In this document: positions 32,991 to 41,794 of the stretch, one piece after another
Position numbering within the stretch: position 1 is the first letter of the stretch
How the letters are laid out: each line of letters begins with the position of its first letter
DNA from: Mesobacillus jeotgali
GTDB taxonomy: Bacteria; Bacillota; Bacilli; Bacillales; Cytobacillaceae
DNA: 64,000 nucleotides
Direction of reading: 5' to 3'
Assembly: GCF_014856545.2 (NCBI RefSeq)
Contig: NZ_CP109811.1
Coordinates: forward strand, 738,001-802,000
Notes under the pieces: generated by a model
The model's database searches: none
Told to the model about the DNA's origin: nothing
Seen by the model: the letters and a program-made list of their open reading frames with translations, nothing else
Program-made: the position numbers and the translations under genes

Positions 32991-34666
32991 ATTTTTACAG
33001 TGAAGAACCGCAGTTTCGGGCATTGTTGAAGGAATTATTGGATGAAGAGTTTTACGAGTACGCAGATCGGGAGCTGCTGAATTTCGGCGAAAAATGCGCC
33101 AACGAAATCGACCAGCGCGCCAGATTTACCGACCGCGAAGGACAGCCAAAGCTGATCAAATTCGATGCCTATGGCGACGATATCTCGGAGGTCTGGGTGA
33201 ATGACGGCTACCGGAAAACGCTTGAAGATTCTTATAATACCGGGATTGTCGGCTATGTCCATAAAGATATACCTGAATTAGGACGCCGCGGGAATTATAT
33301 CTATTCCTATGCCCAGGGTTATCTTCTTTCTCAAACTGAAGCCGGCTTTTACTGCCCGGTTACCTTGACGATGGCAACCGCTTATTTATTGGAACAGTAC
33401 GCATCACCAGAGGTGAAAGAGAAATTTCTGCCCCATGTTTTATCAACAGGAGAAACAACATTATACGAAGGCGCAACATTCCTCACCGAACGGCAGGGCG
33501 GATCCGACGTCGGGGCGAATGTGGTAAAGGCAGTCCAAACCGCCGAGGGCTACAAGCTTTACGGTGAAAAATACTTCGCCTCCAACGCAGGAATGTGCGG
33601 CGTTGCGATGGTGTTGGCAAGAAAAGAAGGAGCTCCATCCGGCACAAAAGGCCTGACACTTTTCGCGGTCCCATGGCGCGAAGAAAACGGAAAACTAAAC
33701 GGAATCAAAATCCGCAGGCTCAAAGATAAACTCGGAGTACGTGCCGTCCCATCCGCCGAAGTCGAGTTCGACGGAGCAGAAGCCTTTGTAGTAGGCGACC
33801 CAGCAAAAGGCTTCTATTACATGATGGAAGCACTGAACCTTTCCCGCGTCTGCAACACCGTCGCCTCACTAGGCATCATGCGCCGCGCCTACCGCGAAGC
33901 AAGGGAGTATGCACTAAATCGCGACGCCTTCGGCAAGAAGCTCGCCGACTTCCCAATGATCAAAGACTCCCTGTTGAAAATGGCAGTTAAGTTAGAAGTC
34001 GAAACCAGAACCGTCTTCAAGTACCTCTCATTGTTTGAAAAAGTCATGAGGAACGAACCAGGATTAAGCGAAAAGGATATCATATTGAATCGACTCTACA
34101 TCGCCATTTTGAAAAAAGAGACCGCAGAACAAGCCGTCCACTTCGCACACGAAGCCATCGAAATGCACGGTGGGAATGGATATATCGAAGACTTTGTCAC
34201 GCCTAGATTGTTGAGGGATGCGCAGGTATTGACCGTTTGGGAAGGGACAGCGAACATCCTAGGGCTTGAAGTATTGAGGCTGATGGAGAAGTTTAATGCT
34301 GGAGAGCTATTTTTGGAGGAGATGAATGAGCGTATTGCTACGATGGAGGGAGAGTATGCAGATCAGGTTCGTGGTGGGATCGACCAGCTGGAGAAACTGC
34401 TTGTGTCTCTACAGACAGCTTCCCATGACCATAAGACTTTTCACTCCAAAACGGTGGCTGAATTGATGGTGAAGATTTTTGAGAGTGTGAATGCGCTGGA
34501 GTATGGTGTTGGTGGAGATGAGAGGGCGCGGAAGGTGATGGAGGTTTATATAGAAACAACTTTGAAATCAGGACATGAATTTGATGAACGTTTGAAATCA
34601 GTTAGTTATTTCCCCGACATCGTCGTGGTCCCTGAAAAAATTGCAGAAAGTCTGATTGGGAAATAA
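32987..34666 (+). CDS. Acyl-CoA dehydrogenase (AidB-like)
   Basis: 559 residues; ATG overlaps the merR stop. FAD-dependent acyl-CoA dehydrogenase fold: middle domain with L-T-E-R-Q-G-G-S-D-V-G near residue 165 and C-terminal helical domain with R-D-A-F-G-K-K-L, M-H-G-G-N-G-Y and D-A-Q-V-L-T-V-W-E-G-T. The T-E-x-Q-G-G-S-D pattern and the length are those of the AidB-like branch. Substrate unknown. Codons in 33550-34180 are unusually C-ending, then the style changes abruptly after ~34260. Confidence 0.87.
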   Translation: MNFYSEEPQFRALLKELLDEEFYEYADRELLNFGEKCANEIDQRARFTDREGQPKLIKFDAYGDDISEVWVNDGYRKTLEDSYNTGIVGYVHKDIPELGRRGNYIYSYAQGYLLSQTEAGFYCPVTLTMATAYLLEQYASPEVKEKFLPHVLSTGETTLYEGATFLTERQGGSDVGANVVKAVQTAEGYKLYGEKYFASNAGMCGVAMVLARKEGAPSGTKGLTLFAVPWREENGKLNGIKIRRLKDKLGVRAVPSAEVEFDGAEAFVVGDPAKGFYYMMEALNLSRVCNTVASLGIMRRAYREAREYALNRDAFGKKLADFPMIKDSLLKMAVKLEVETRTVFKYLSLFEKVMRNEPGLSEKDIILNRLYIAILKKETAEQAVHFAHEAIEMHGGNGYIEDFVTPRLLRDAQVLTVWEGTANILGLEVLRLMEKFNAGELFLEEMNERIATMEGEYADQVRGGIDQLEKLLVSLQTASHDHKTFHSKTVAELMVKIFESVNALEYGVGGDERARKVMEVYIETTLKSGHEFDERLKSVSYFPDIVVVPEKIAESLIGK

Positions 34667-34677
34667 TCATTAATTCC

Positions 34678-34703
34678 AAAAGCTCCTCTATCAGGAGGCT
34701 TTT
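34678..34703 (+). terminator. Intrinsic terminator after the acyl-CoA dehydrogenase gene
   Basis: AAAAGC-TCCT / AGGAG-GCTTTT stem with a one-base bulge, T-rich tail. The rest up to 34877 shows no gene or recognisable site. Confidence 0.75.
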
Positions 34704-34877
34704 GTGTTTGTGTTCCGATAAGAAAGAATCAAAGTTTCATCGTCTGAATTTACTCTTTTCTCTGAAGTATTAAGGTACATAAAATGGGTGGTTATTTAAA
34801 ATGTATGAATGGTATATACATAAACAAAAAGGTGTATGACTATAATCTACATTAAGTCATCTAAGAGGTGATGGAAA

Positions 34878-35174
34878 TTGATTCTTCTCTTTTATTATTT
34901 AACAGTTTTGAATCTGCTCGACACTTTCATAACATGGTTCGGAATAAGAAATGCCTTTATCGCTGAGTTAAATCCAATCATGAATGCCATATATGAAACC
35001 GATCCATTGTTATTTCTTTTCATAAAAAGCGCTCTATCAATTTTACTTCTTTTATTTATAGTGTTTAGTATCGTTCCTCGTTCTTCTTTGGTCAAATTTC
35101 TGCTAGTATTTGCATCCGCTTCTTATTCAGTTGTCGTCATTATTCACGGTTTCTGGCTGGGCCAGATTATGTGA
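34878..35174 (+). CDS. Small membrane protein (DUF5658-like)
   Basis: 98 residues from TTG 34878 with GAGGTGATGG upstream. Three hydrophobic helices; N-terminal L-N-L-L-D-T-F-I-T-W-F-G-I and E-L-N-P-I-M are the usual DUF5658 features (conserved D in helix 1 and E-x-N-P). Function unknown. Confidence 0.7.
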   Translation: MILLFYYLTVLNLLDTFITWFGIRNAFIAELNPIMNAIYETDPLLFLFIKSALSILLLLFIVFSIVPRSSLVKFLLVFASASYSVVVIIHGFWLGQIM

Positions 35175-35297
35175 CCAGTCAGCCACTTTACCTCCTCGAA
35201 AAAAATTCATTTCTTTTTACTATTTCCATATTCAGATTCCATATTAACAGGCGTATAATTTTTCTTATAAAAGTATAGGAAAGAAGGCGTATCGTAC

Positions 35298-36833
35298 ATG
35301 TTTCAGATGCTGAAGCGTGAACTATTGGCCGGGATTACGGTTTCGGTTGTTGCGCTGCCGCTTGCGTTGGCTTTTGGGATGCAGGCGACGGGTAATTCGG
35401 ATGGTGCCATCATTGGTTTGTATGGTGCCATTATTACTGGTTTTTTTGCTGCTTTGTTTGGCGGGACGAAGGGGCAGGTGACGGGTCCGACTGGGCCGAT
35501 CACGATTATCTTTACTGGGATTGTGGCGACTCAGGGACTTGAGTATGCGTTCATTGCCGCGTTCATGGGAGGACTTTTTCAAATTGTATTCGGGCTATTG
35601 AAGGCTGGGAATTATTTAAAATTCATTCCCCTGCCAGTCGTCAGCGGTTTTATGAACGGGATTGCCATCATCATTATCATGGGGCAGCTGCAGTATGTGA
35701 CGGGCAGCTTTTTAGTCGTGCTTTTGACGATTGTATTCATGCTGGTTGCGATGAAGTGGACTAAGATCATCCCGCCAAGTTTGATGGCACTGATTTTAGG
35801 TACTGTGGCGGTCATTCTTCTGGAAAAGGTAGTACCCGCCGTTCATTTTACACTTCCTTTTATCAATGATTTTATTTTCTTTGATACCGCAGAAAGGATT
35901 GGCGAGATTCCAAAGGGCTTGCCGGAATTTCAGTTGCCAATTGCCGACTTAAGTGTCATCATCCAACTGATTCCGGCAGCGTTAAGTATAGCTGTCCTTG
36001 GATCTATTGACTCCTTGCTGACATCGGTTGTTATGGACAATATGACAGGTACAAAGCACAAGAGCAATAAAGAGTTAATTGGCCAGGGGATTGGTAACAC
36101 CTTGGCAGGACTTTTTGGTGCGATGCCTGGTGCTGGTGCCACTGTCCGTTCAGTCGTGAACTTGAGAAGTGGCGGACAGACTGCTTTATCAGCAATGGTC
36201 CATAGCGTTGCCTTGCTGCTGTTCATGCTGGTGTTCGGACCAATGGCGGAAGAAATTCCACTCGCAGTGCTAGCGGGGATTCTGATCATGACGGGTATTA
36301 CAATGTTCGATTATGACAGCTTGAAAATCCTAAAGGATGAACCTCGCACAGACGCAGCGGTCATGCTGGTCACCATGATTTTAACAGTAGCCATTGACCT
36401 TATGGTTGCGGTCGGTGTCGGAATTGTGATGAGTGCCCTGATTTTCATGAAGCGGATGAGTGAGGAAGGCTTCAAGATTAATAGTAAAGCGGAAAATGGT
36501 TTGAAAATATATAACCTGGAAGGACCGCTCTACTTTGGTGCTACAGAGCTCATAACCAAGACAATCAGTTCGGATAGCAGTCCTGATATTGTTATAGATA
36601 TAGAAAAAGTAACGGTCGTTGATGCATCTGGTGCACTGCTCTTGCTGCAACTCAAAGACCAGTTGAAAGATCGCGGGCAGAATCTATATCTTGTTGGTAA
36701 CGACCTTGATCTTGGCGGGATTTTGCGGAAGATGAATATATTCCATGAATTCGGCACTGCCGGACACTTTGAAACACTGGAAGAACTAATCACTTTTCTA
36801 AAGTTTAATAATAAAATAGTTCACGGTGCTTGA
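35298..36833 (+). CDS. SulP-family anion transporter with STAS domain
   Basis: 511 residues; ATG after GAAAGAAGG. Sulfate permease (SLC26A/SulP) membrane domain, residues ~1-395, with V-T-G-P-T-G-P and a cluster of transmembrane helices, followed by a STAS domain (~410-500; I-V-I-D-I-E-K-V-T-V-V-D-A-S-G). Imports sulfate, bicarbonate or another anion. Stand-alone gene, so substrate cannot be told from the context. Confidence 0.9.
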   Translation: MFQMLKRELLAGITVSVVALPLALAFGMQATGNSDGAIIGLYGAIITGFFAALFGGTKGQVTGPTGPITIIFTGIVATQGLEYAFIAAFMGGLFQIVFGLLKAGNYLKFIPLPVVSGFMNGIAIIIIMGQLQYVTGSFLVVLLTIVFMLVAMKWTKIIPPSLMALILGTVAVILLEKVVPAVHFTLPFINDFIFFDTAERIGEIPKGLPEFQLPIADLSVIIQLIPAALSIAVLGSIDSLLTSVVMDNMTGTKHKSNKELIGQGIGNTLAGLFGAMPGAGATVRSVVNLRSGGQTALSAMVHSVALLLFMLVFGPMAEEIPLAVLAGILIMTGITMFDYDSLKILKDEPRTDAAVMLVTMILTVAIDLMVAVGVGIVMSALIFMKRMSEEGFKINSKAENGLKIYNLEGPLYFGATELITKTISSDSSPDIVIDIEKVTVVDASGALLLLQLKDQLKDRGQNLYLVGNDLDLGGILRKMNIFHEFGTAGHFETLEELITFLKFNNKIVHGA

Positions 36834-36859
36834 GTAAAATCAGGCACCAATTATTTTTT
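36826..36859 (+). terminator. Intrinsic terminator after the SulP gene
   Basis: GGTGC-TTGA / TCAG-GCACC stem followed, after AATTA, by six T; overlaps the final codons. Confidence 0.75.
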
Positions 36860-36938
36860 ACAATATTGTTGCCAAAATTTTCTTTAACAGGTACAATATG
36901 AAAGTATTCAATTCAAATAACCTAAGGAGGCAGTCGAA

Positions 36939-37042
36939 ATGTTGAACACAACTAATGGAACAGCTACAACAATTTCATATGGTTTATCTTCGGCCTGCCT
37001 GTATTGTGTGTAGTAGCGCTTATTTTTGTCATGTTAAAATAA
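36939..37042 (+). pseudogene. Frameshifted small membrane protein
   Basis: AAGGAGG precedes ATG 36939. The first frame reads M-L-N-T-T-N-G-T-A-T-T-I-S-Y-G and stops at 37011. The frame one base over continues F-I-F-G-L-P-V-L-C-V-V-A-L-I-F-V-M-L-K to TAA 37042, a perfect single membrane helix, directly before a terminator. Restoring one base near 36980 gives a ~34-residue one-helix protein. Real lesion or assembly indel; function unknown. Confidence 0.5.
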
Positions 37043-37048
37043 CTGCGT

Positions 37049-37079
37049 AACCACGGACTGGGATGTCTGTGGTTTTTTT
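37049..37079 (+). terminator. Intrinsic terminator after the small membrane protein
   Basis: AACCACGGAC / GTCTGTGGTT stem followed by seven T. Confidence 0.85.
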
Positions 37080-37119
37080 GTGCCTAAAAATCGAATGTAT
37101 GTTCTTGGAGAGTGATAAT

Positions 37120-38145
37120 GTGATTACAGTTGAGAATTTGAAAAAGGAATATAAATTGGTAAAGCGTGACCCTGGTCTTAAGGGAGCAATCAAGTCGCTT
37201 TTTAACCGGAAGTATGAGACGAAGCATGCGGTGAAGGGGATTAATTTTACCATTGAGCAGGGGGAGACGGTAGGCTATATCGGGGCGAATGGCGCCGGTA
37301 AGTCGACGACAATCAAGATGCTGACGGGAATCCTGACACCGACTTCGGGCAAGGTGATGGTGAACGGGCTGGTGCCGTATGAAAACCGCCAGAAGAATGC
37401 GGTGAATATTGGAGCGGTCTTCGGACAGCGGACACAGCTTTTCTGGGATATACCGGTTCGTGAATCTTATAATCTGTTAAAACATATTTACGAGATTCCG
37501 GAGCAAGAGTATCAAGAAACAGTCGCCATGTTTACGGATGTCTTGAACCTGGAGCCCTTGCTGGGTATTCCGGTCAGACAGCTTTCTCTTGGGCAAAAAA
37601 TGCGCTGTGAGCTGGCTGCAGCCTTCCTTCACAGGCCTAAAGTTGTTTACCTGGATGAACCGACGATTGGTTTGGATATTGCGGTGAAGGTGAAAATCAG
37701 AAAGTTTATTAAGGAAATGAATCAGCGCTGGGGCACAACAGTGCTGTTGACTACACATGACATGCAGGACATTGAGGAAATCTGCGACCGGATCATCATC
37801 ATTGATGGCGGTACGATTTTATACGATGGAGGTCTTGAGCAGATTAAAAAGCAATTTGGCCAGCAGCGGGTAATCCATTTTGAACTGGCAGATAAGGAAA
37901 AGTTTGAACTGCCTGCGTCGCTCACTGGTCAGGTGGAAGTTTTACACAATGAAGAAGAAACGAAGGTCAGCCTCTCTTTTGACCATGAGACTGTTAAAAG
38001 CTCGTTCGTCATTTCGGAAATGATGAGCATGTATGAAATTGGTGATTTGAATATTGCGGATCCTAAGATCGAGACAATTGTAGAGGAGCTGTACAACAAG
38101 CAGGAACAGGGGGGAGAGCATGGGAAAGTATTGGCAAATAGCTAA
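37120..38145 (+). CDS. ABC-2 exporter ATP-binding protein
   Basis: 341 residues from GTG 37120, eight bases after GGAGAG; ATG 37099 is an alternative. Walker A G-A-N-G-A-G-K-S-T-T near residue 57, signature L-S-L-G-Q-K-M-R, Walker B V-V-Y-L-D-E-P-T-I-G-L-D. The N-terminal V-K-R-D-P-G-L-K-G-A-I-K-S-L-F-N-R-K insertion marks the group paired with DUF990/ABC2_membrane_6 permeases. Energises export by the two following permeases, which overlap or lie 11 bases away. Confidence 0.9.
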   Translation: MITVENLKKEYKLVKRDPGLKGAIKSLFNRKYETKHAVKGINFTIEQGETVGYIGANGAGKSTTIKMLTGILTPTSGKVMVNGLVPYENRQKNAVNIGAVFGQRTQLFWDIPVRESYNLLKHIYEIPEQEYQETVAMFTDVLNLEPLLGIPVRQLSLGQKMRCELAAAFLHRPKVVYLDEPTIGLDIAVKVKIRKFIKEMNQRWGTTVLLTTHDMQDIEEICDRIIIIDGGTILYDGGLEQIKKQFGQQRVIHFELADKEKFELPASLTGQVEVLHNEEETKVSLSFDHETVKSSFVISEMMSMYEIGDLNIADPKIETIVEELYNKQEQGGEHGKVLANS

Positions 38146-38908
38146 AGGGCGAATGCAGGAGAATACGGCCTATTCGGCCTGGTACTGGGCCGGGACCGTT
38201 TCTTCGGTAATGAGACTGTTGATTATTTACTTCTTCTGGCAGGCAGTCTACGCCAACCAGACGACGATTCAAAATATTAATCTTGAAACAATGCTGACGT
38301 ATATTGTGATTGCGATGCTGCTTCAGGGTTTTGTCGGCGGTGTAGGCAATGAGCTTGCGGAAAATATCAAGGAGGGTCAGGTAGCGATCGAGCTGATGCG
38401 TCCTTACGATATGATTTTTAAAATGTTCGCGGTGGATATTGGGGAGAAAATCATGTACCTAATCCAGGGTACGCTTCCGATGGTGCTGATTGCTTATTTC
38501 TTCATGGATTTAAGCTTTCCAAAATCACCTGAGACGATTTTGTTATTCATAGTGAGTGCATTGGTGGGAATTTGGATCGGTACGTTCTTCGACTTCCTCG
38601 TCGGTGTCCTCGCGTTCTGGACGGTCAATGTCTGGGGAGTAAGAGTATTGAAGGAATCACTAATTACATTTTTCTCAGGAGCGTTGGTACCAATCACGCT
38701 TTTCCCGGATTGGCTCAGAACGATAACCGAATTCCTGCCCTTTCAGGCGATGGTGTATCTGCCTGTCTCGATTTATTCAGGGTTGATTAGCGGTACAGAA
38801 GTATACATGGCACTGGGAGTACAGTTGTTCTGGCTGATTTCATTGTATGTTTTGGTAAGGGTAATCTGGTCGCAGGCGATTAAACAGATTACGATTTTTG
38901 GAGGATAG
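38120..38908 (+). CDS. ABC-2 type permease, first subunit
   Basis: 262 residues; ATG overlaps the ATPase gene by 26 bases (GGGGGAGAGC upstream). Six membrane helices; ABC2_membrane_6-type sequence with A-W-Y-W-A-G-T-V-S-S, A-E-N-I-K-E-G-Q-V-A-I-E-L-M-R-P-Y-D and P-I-T-L-F-P-D-W-L. Forms a heterodimeric exporter channel with the next gene. Substrate unknown (drug, lipid or polysaccharide). Confidence 0.87.
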   Translation: MGKYWQIAKGRMQENTAYSAWYWAGTVSSVMRLLIIYFFWQAVYANQTTIQNINLETMLTYIVIAMLLQGFVGGVGNELAENIKEGQVAIELMRPYDMIFKMFAVDIGEKIMYLIQGTLPMVLIAYFFMDLSFPKSPETILLFIVSALVGIWIGTFFDFLVGVLAFWTVNVWGVRVLKESLITFFSGALVPITLFPDWLRTITEFLPFQAMVYLPVSIYSGLISGTEVYMALGVQLFWLISLYVLVRVIWSQAIKQITIFGG

Positions 38909-38919
38909 GAGGGGATTCA

Positions 38920-39711
38920 ATGCGTCGTTATACGAGATTATATTGGGAGTTTGCGAAGAGCCATATGAAGGTGATGATGGAATACCGAATCGACTTTTTG
39001 ATCGGTGTCGCCTCGGTCATGCTGGAGCAGTTTGCTTCGATCTTTTTTGTAAAAGTAGTGTTCGACCACATTGAGCAGATTAATGGCTGGTCGTTTTATG
39101 AGATATTGTTCATTTACGGAATTGCGGCAACGGGCCGCTCGATTCACCAGATCTTCTTTGATAATTTATGGACGCTTGGCTGGCAGTATATCAGGCCAGG
39201 GAAACTCGACCGTTTGCTGATCAGGCCGGTCAATCCATTATTCCATGTCGTGGCTGACCGCTTGCATCAAGATGGATTCGGCCAGCTGATTATCGGTTTG
39301 ATCATCCTGGGAACAGCGATTCCGCAGCTTGACCTCGTTTGGGGAGCAGCAGAAATCGCAATGCTGGTTGTCATGATCATCTCATCCGGATTGATTTTCG
39401 TGGCCATCAATTTATTTTTTGCGACATTCAGCTTCTGGATGATCGACAGCCTGCCGATTGTCTGGGCAGTCTTCAACCTGAGCGATTTTGCGAGATACCC
39501 GCTGACAATCTATCACAAAGGAATCCGCATGTTCCTGACATGGGTCATTCCTTATGGTTTCACAGCATTCTATCCGGCAGCTTATTTTATCGACAAGTCG
39601 GGATACAAGGAATTCGCGCTCTGGACCCCGGTTGCAGCGGTTGTTTGCTGTGTCCTTGCCTATACATTCTGGAACAGGGGCTTGAAGGCTTTCGCGAGTA
39701 CGGGCAGTTAA
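38920..39711 (+). CDS. ABC-2 type permease, second subunit
   Basis: 263 residues; ATG with GGAGGGGATTC upstream, 11 bases after the first permease. Six helices and the matching I-R-P-G-K-L-D-R-L-L-I-R-P-V-N-P motif, which parallels the L-M-R-P-Y-D element of subunit 1. Completes the ABC-2 exporter. Confidence 0.87.
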   Translation: MRRYTRLYWEFAKSHMKVMMEYRIDFLIGVASVMLEQFASIFFVKVVFDHIEQINGWSFYEILFIYGIAATGRSIHQIFFDNLWTLGWQYIRPGKLDRLLIRPVNPLFHVVADRLHQDGFGQLIIGLIILGTAIPQLDLVWGAAEIAMLVVMIISSGLIFVAINLFFATFSFWMIDSLPIVWAVFNLSDFARYPLTIYHKGIRMFLTWVIPYGFTAFYPAAYFIDKSGYKEFALWTPVAAVVCCVLAYTFWNRGLKAFASTGS

Positions 39712-39826
39712 GCTAAAAGCAACCCGTCTAATATAGGGAATTATCAGATAATGCGTTCATTTTCGGATTGCCCAATAGGACTTCCGTCGGGTATGATGGA
39801 AATAAATAGGTTGATAGGGGGCTAGG

Positions 39827-40183
39827 ATGTTGGAAAACAAGTCGGTCAGAGAAGTATGGCAGGAAATTGAAAGAGTCATGAAAGAAAGACCTGAGCCTAT
39901 TAAAGGCATGAATACAGTCTATCAATATGACATTACTGGGGATGACAGCGGGACCTTCCAACTGCTGATCACAAATGGAACTGCCAGAGTGGTAGAAGGA
40001 ACAGAAGAAACACCAGATTGTACTCTGAAGTTGTCAGATAAAAACTTCAAGAAGATGATCATGGGCAAACTCAACGGAACAGCCGCCTTCATGACAGGAA
40101 AGCTTAAAATCCAGGGCAGCATGGGTCTCGCACTCAAACTCGAGGGAATCCTCAACGAATACAACCTAAGCGAAACCGCATAA
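39827..40183 (+). CDS. SCP2 sterol-binding domain protein
   Basis: 118 residues; ATG after GGGGGCTAGG. A single SCP2-like domain covering nearly the whole protein: Y-Q-Y-D-I-T-G-D-D-S-G, then D-C-T-L-K-L-S-D-K-N-F-K-K-M-I-M-G-K-L-N and K-L-K-I-Q-G-S-M-G-L-A-L-K-L. Binds hydrophobic ligands such as fatty acids; cytosolic. Single gene closed by a strong terminator. Confidence 0.85.
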   Translation: MLENKSVREVWQEIERVMKERPEPIKGMNTVYQYDITGDDSGTFQLLITNGTARVVEGTEETPDCTLKLSDKNFKKMIMGKLNGTAAFMTGKLKIQGSMGLALKLEGILNEYNLSETA

Positions 40184-40185
40184 AT

Positions 40186-40219
40186 AAATGGACCAGGCAT
40201 CTGATCACCTGGTCCATTT
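40186..40219 (+). terminator. Intrinsic terminator after the SCP2 gene
   Basis: Perfect 12-bp stem AAATGGACCAGG / CCTGGTCCATTT; the outer A/T pairs make it work in both directions. Confidence 0.85.
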
Positions 40220-40270
40220 CTCATTCCATAAAAAATTCCTTTCAATCCATAAAAAATATTTATTAAAATT

Positions 40271-40284
40271 TCATTGCGCAATGA
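40271..40284. promoter_or_regulatory. 14-bp palindrome upstream of the sensor kinase
   Basis: TCATTGCGCAATGA, a perfect palindrome 74 bases before the kinase start and about 30 bases before a TATAAT at 40317. Operator candidate; regulator unknown. Confidence 0.35.
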
Positions 40285-40357
40285 GACAAAATGTAACAAG
40301 ATGTGACACATCCTGATATAATAAGGCTATCAAGTTTTCAGATTTAAGGAGATTCGT

Positions 40358-41590
40358 ATGGATCCACTCAAAAAAAATTCGGTTTTAGTATATGAAGAAG
40401 TAAAAGCAGTTAAGTTCTTTTTATGGACTTTTTATATCATATTATTTGTTTATGACCTGGCCTATTATTTTATCATACCTCATTATGGTGGAGAGGGAGG
40501 CAGGGTAGGATTCCCTGAGGGTGGCCTGGGATTTGTAATGCACTTCCTTCTCCTCTTATTGCTCCCTGTGGCTTTATATTTCATTAAAAAAGGCACACCT
40601 GAAAAAATTAAATACATGTATATATTTAGTTTCATGCTCCTCGATATTATCAATAATGCCATGATCTTTTGGGATAATGATAAGGAGTTTACCGGGGGGC
40701 ATATCCTTGAGATATACTTTATTTTGTTCTCGCCGATCTTTGTAAATAAACGTTTTTTCCTGGTGACTTCAATTGGTTTCTTCTTAAAATATCTTTTGGA
40801 TGGAATAATGTTTCATTCGAATAATGTTGTGTTCCCGATTGCGCTAATTATCTTTATCTCATTTATAACATGGGTTCTCCTCTCAAGATTCCAATCTTAT
40901 GTAACGGCTATAACATCGATTCATGACGACTTAAGGCAAAAGGAAAAATTAGCTGTTATTGGACAAATGGCTACTGCTATTGCACATGAGATAAAAAACC
41001 CATTGTCTTCATTAAAAGGCTTCACACAGCTTCAGCAGGAAAAAGACAAAGATGATGATCATTACTATCCTATAATGCTAAGTGAAATTGATAGGATAAA
41101 TTCTATTGTTACGAACCTCTTGATATTAGGAAGGCCTAACACAGCAGAAAAAAGTAAAAAAGATCTGAAAGAAATAATTGAGTATGTTCTTGTGGTGATT
41201 GAACCCCATGCCGATAGAATGAATGTAAATGTTGAGTTGAATCTTGCTGATAGTCCGGATTTAATATGTGACGAGAATCAATTAAAGCAGGTATTCATTA
41301 ATTTAATCAAAAACGCCATGGAATCAATGCCAGATGGAGGTACTGTAAAAATTACATCTGCAGTTAGAGATGCTTTTGCGACGGTATCTATTCGAGATGA
41401 GGGATGTGGGATTGAGTCTGACAAATTACAGAAGCTCGGTGAACCATTCTATACAACTAAAGAAAACGGTAATGGGCTAGGTTTGATGGTAACTAAGAAG
41501 ATAATAGAAGAGCATAATGGACATTTTGATATAAAGAGCAAATTAAATGAGGGTACAACCGTAGAATTAAAATTCCCGATTTATCCATAA
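40358..41590 (+). CDS. Membrane sensor histidine kinase
   Basis: 410 residues; ATG with TAAGGAGATTCG upstream. N-terminal ~185 residues hold about six membrane helices, then HisKA (His210 in I-A-H-E-I-K-N-P) and HATPase_c (N-box L-I-K-N-A-M-E-S-M-P, D-E-G-C-G-I, G-N-G-L-G-L). No response regulator gene is adjacent. The H-E-I-K-N-P type resembles sporulation-type kinases (KinB-like) that feed a distant regulator. Its membrane region is strikingly alike to that of the HD-GYP protein next door. AT-rich. Confidence 0.9.
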   Translation: MDPLKKNSVLVYEEVKAVKFFLWTFYIILFVYDLAYYFIIPHYGGEGGRVGFPEGGLGFVMHFLLLLLLPVALYFIKKGTPEKIKYMYIFSFMLLDIINNAMIFWDNDKEFTGGHILEIYFILFSPIFVNKRFFLVTSIGFFLKYLLDGIMFHSNNVVFPIALIIFISFITWVLLSRFQSYVTAITSIHDDLRQKEKLAVIGQMATAIAHEIKNPLSSLKGFTQLQQEKDKDDDHYYPIMLSEIDRINSIVTNLLILGRPNTAEKSKKDLKEIIEYVLVVIEPHADRMNVNVELNLADSPDLICDENQLKQVFINLIKNAMESMPDGGTVKITSAVRDAFATVSIRDEGCGIESDKLQKLGEPFYTTKENGNGLGLMVTKKIIEEHNGHFDIKSKLNEGTTVELKFPIYP

Positions 41591-41616
41591 AAAACTATAA
41601 CTATAATAAATAAACT

Positions 41617-41645
41617 AAAAGGACTATTCTTAGAATAGTCCTTTT
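41617..41645 (+). terminator. Intrinsic terminator after the kinase gene
   Basis: Perfect 13-bp stem AAAAGGACTATTC / GAATAGTCCTTTT with a three-base loop. Confidence 0.88.
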
Positions 41646-41794
41646 GGTTTATAATGAGAGATATTGTCGCTTTAGGTCGAAATTTAATAGGTATAAATAC
41701 TCATATTTTTACTTAGGAGTTTATAAACTATTAATTTAGAAGGATTTTGGGCGATAACAATGATAACACAGCTGAACGATCGTGAGGTACCACT

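Noticed and set aside
37063..37119. Longer N-terminus for the ABC ATPase
   Set aside because: This part overlaps the preceding terminator; the GTG at 37120 has a proper ribosome site.
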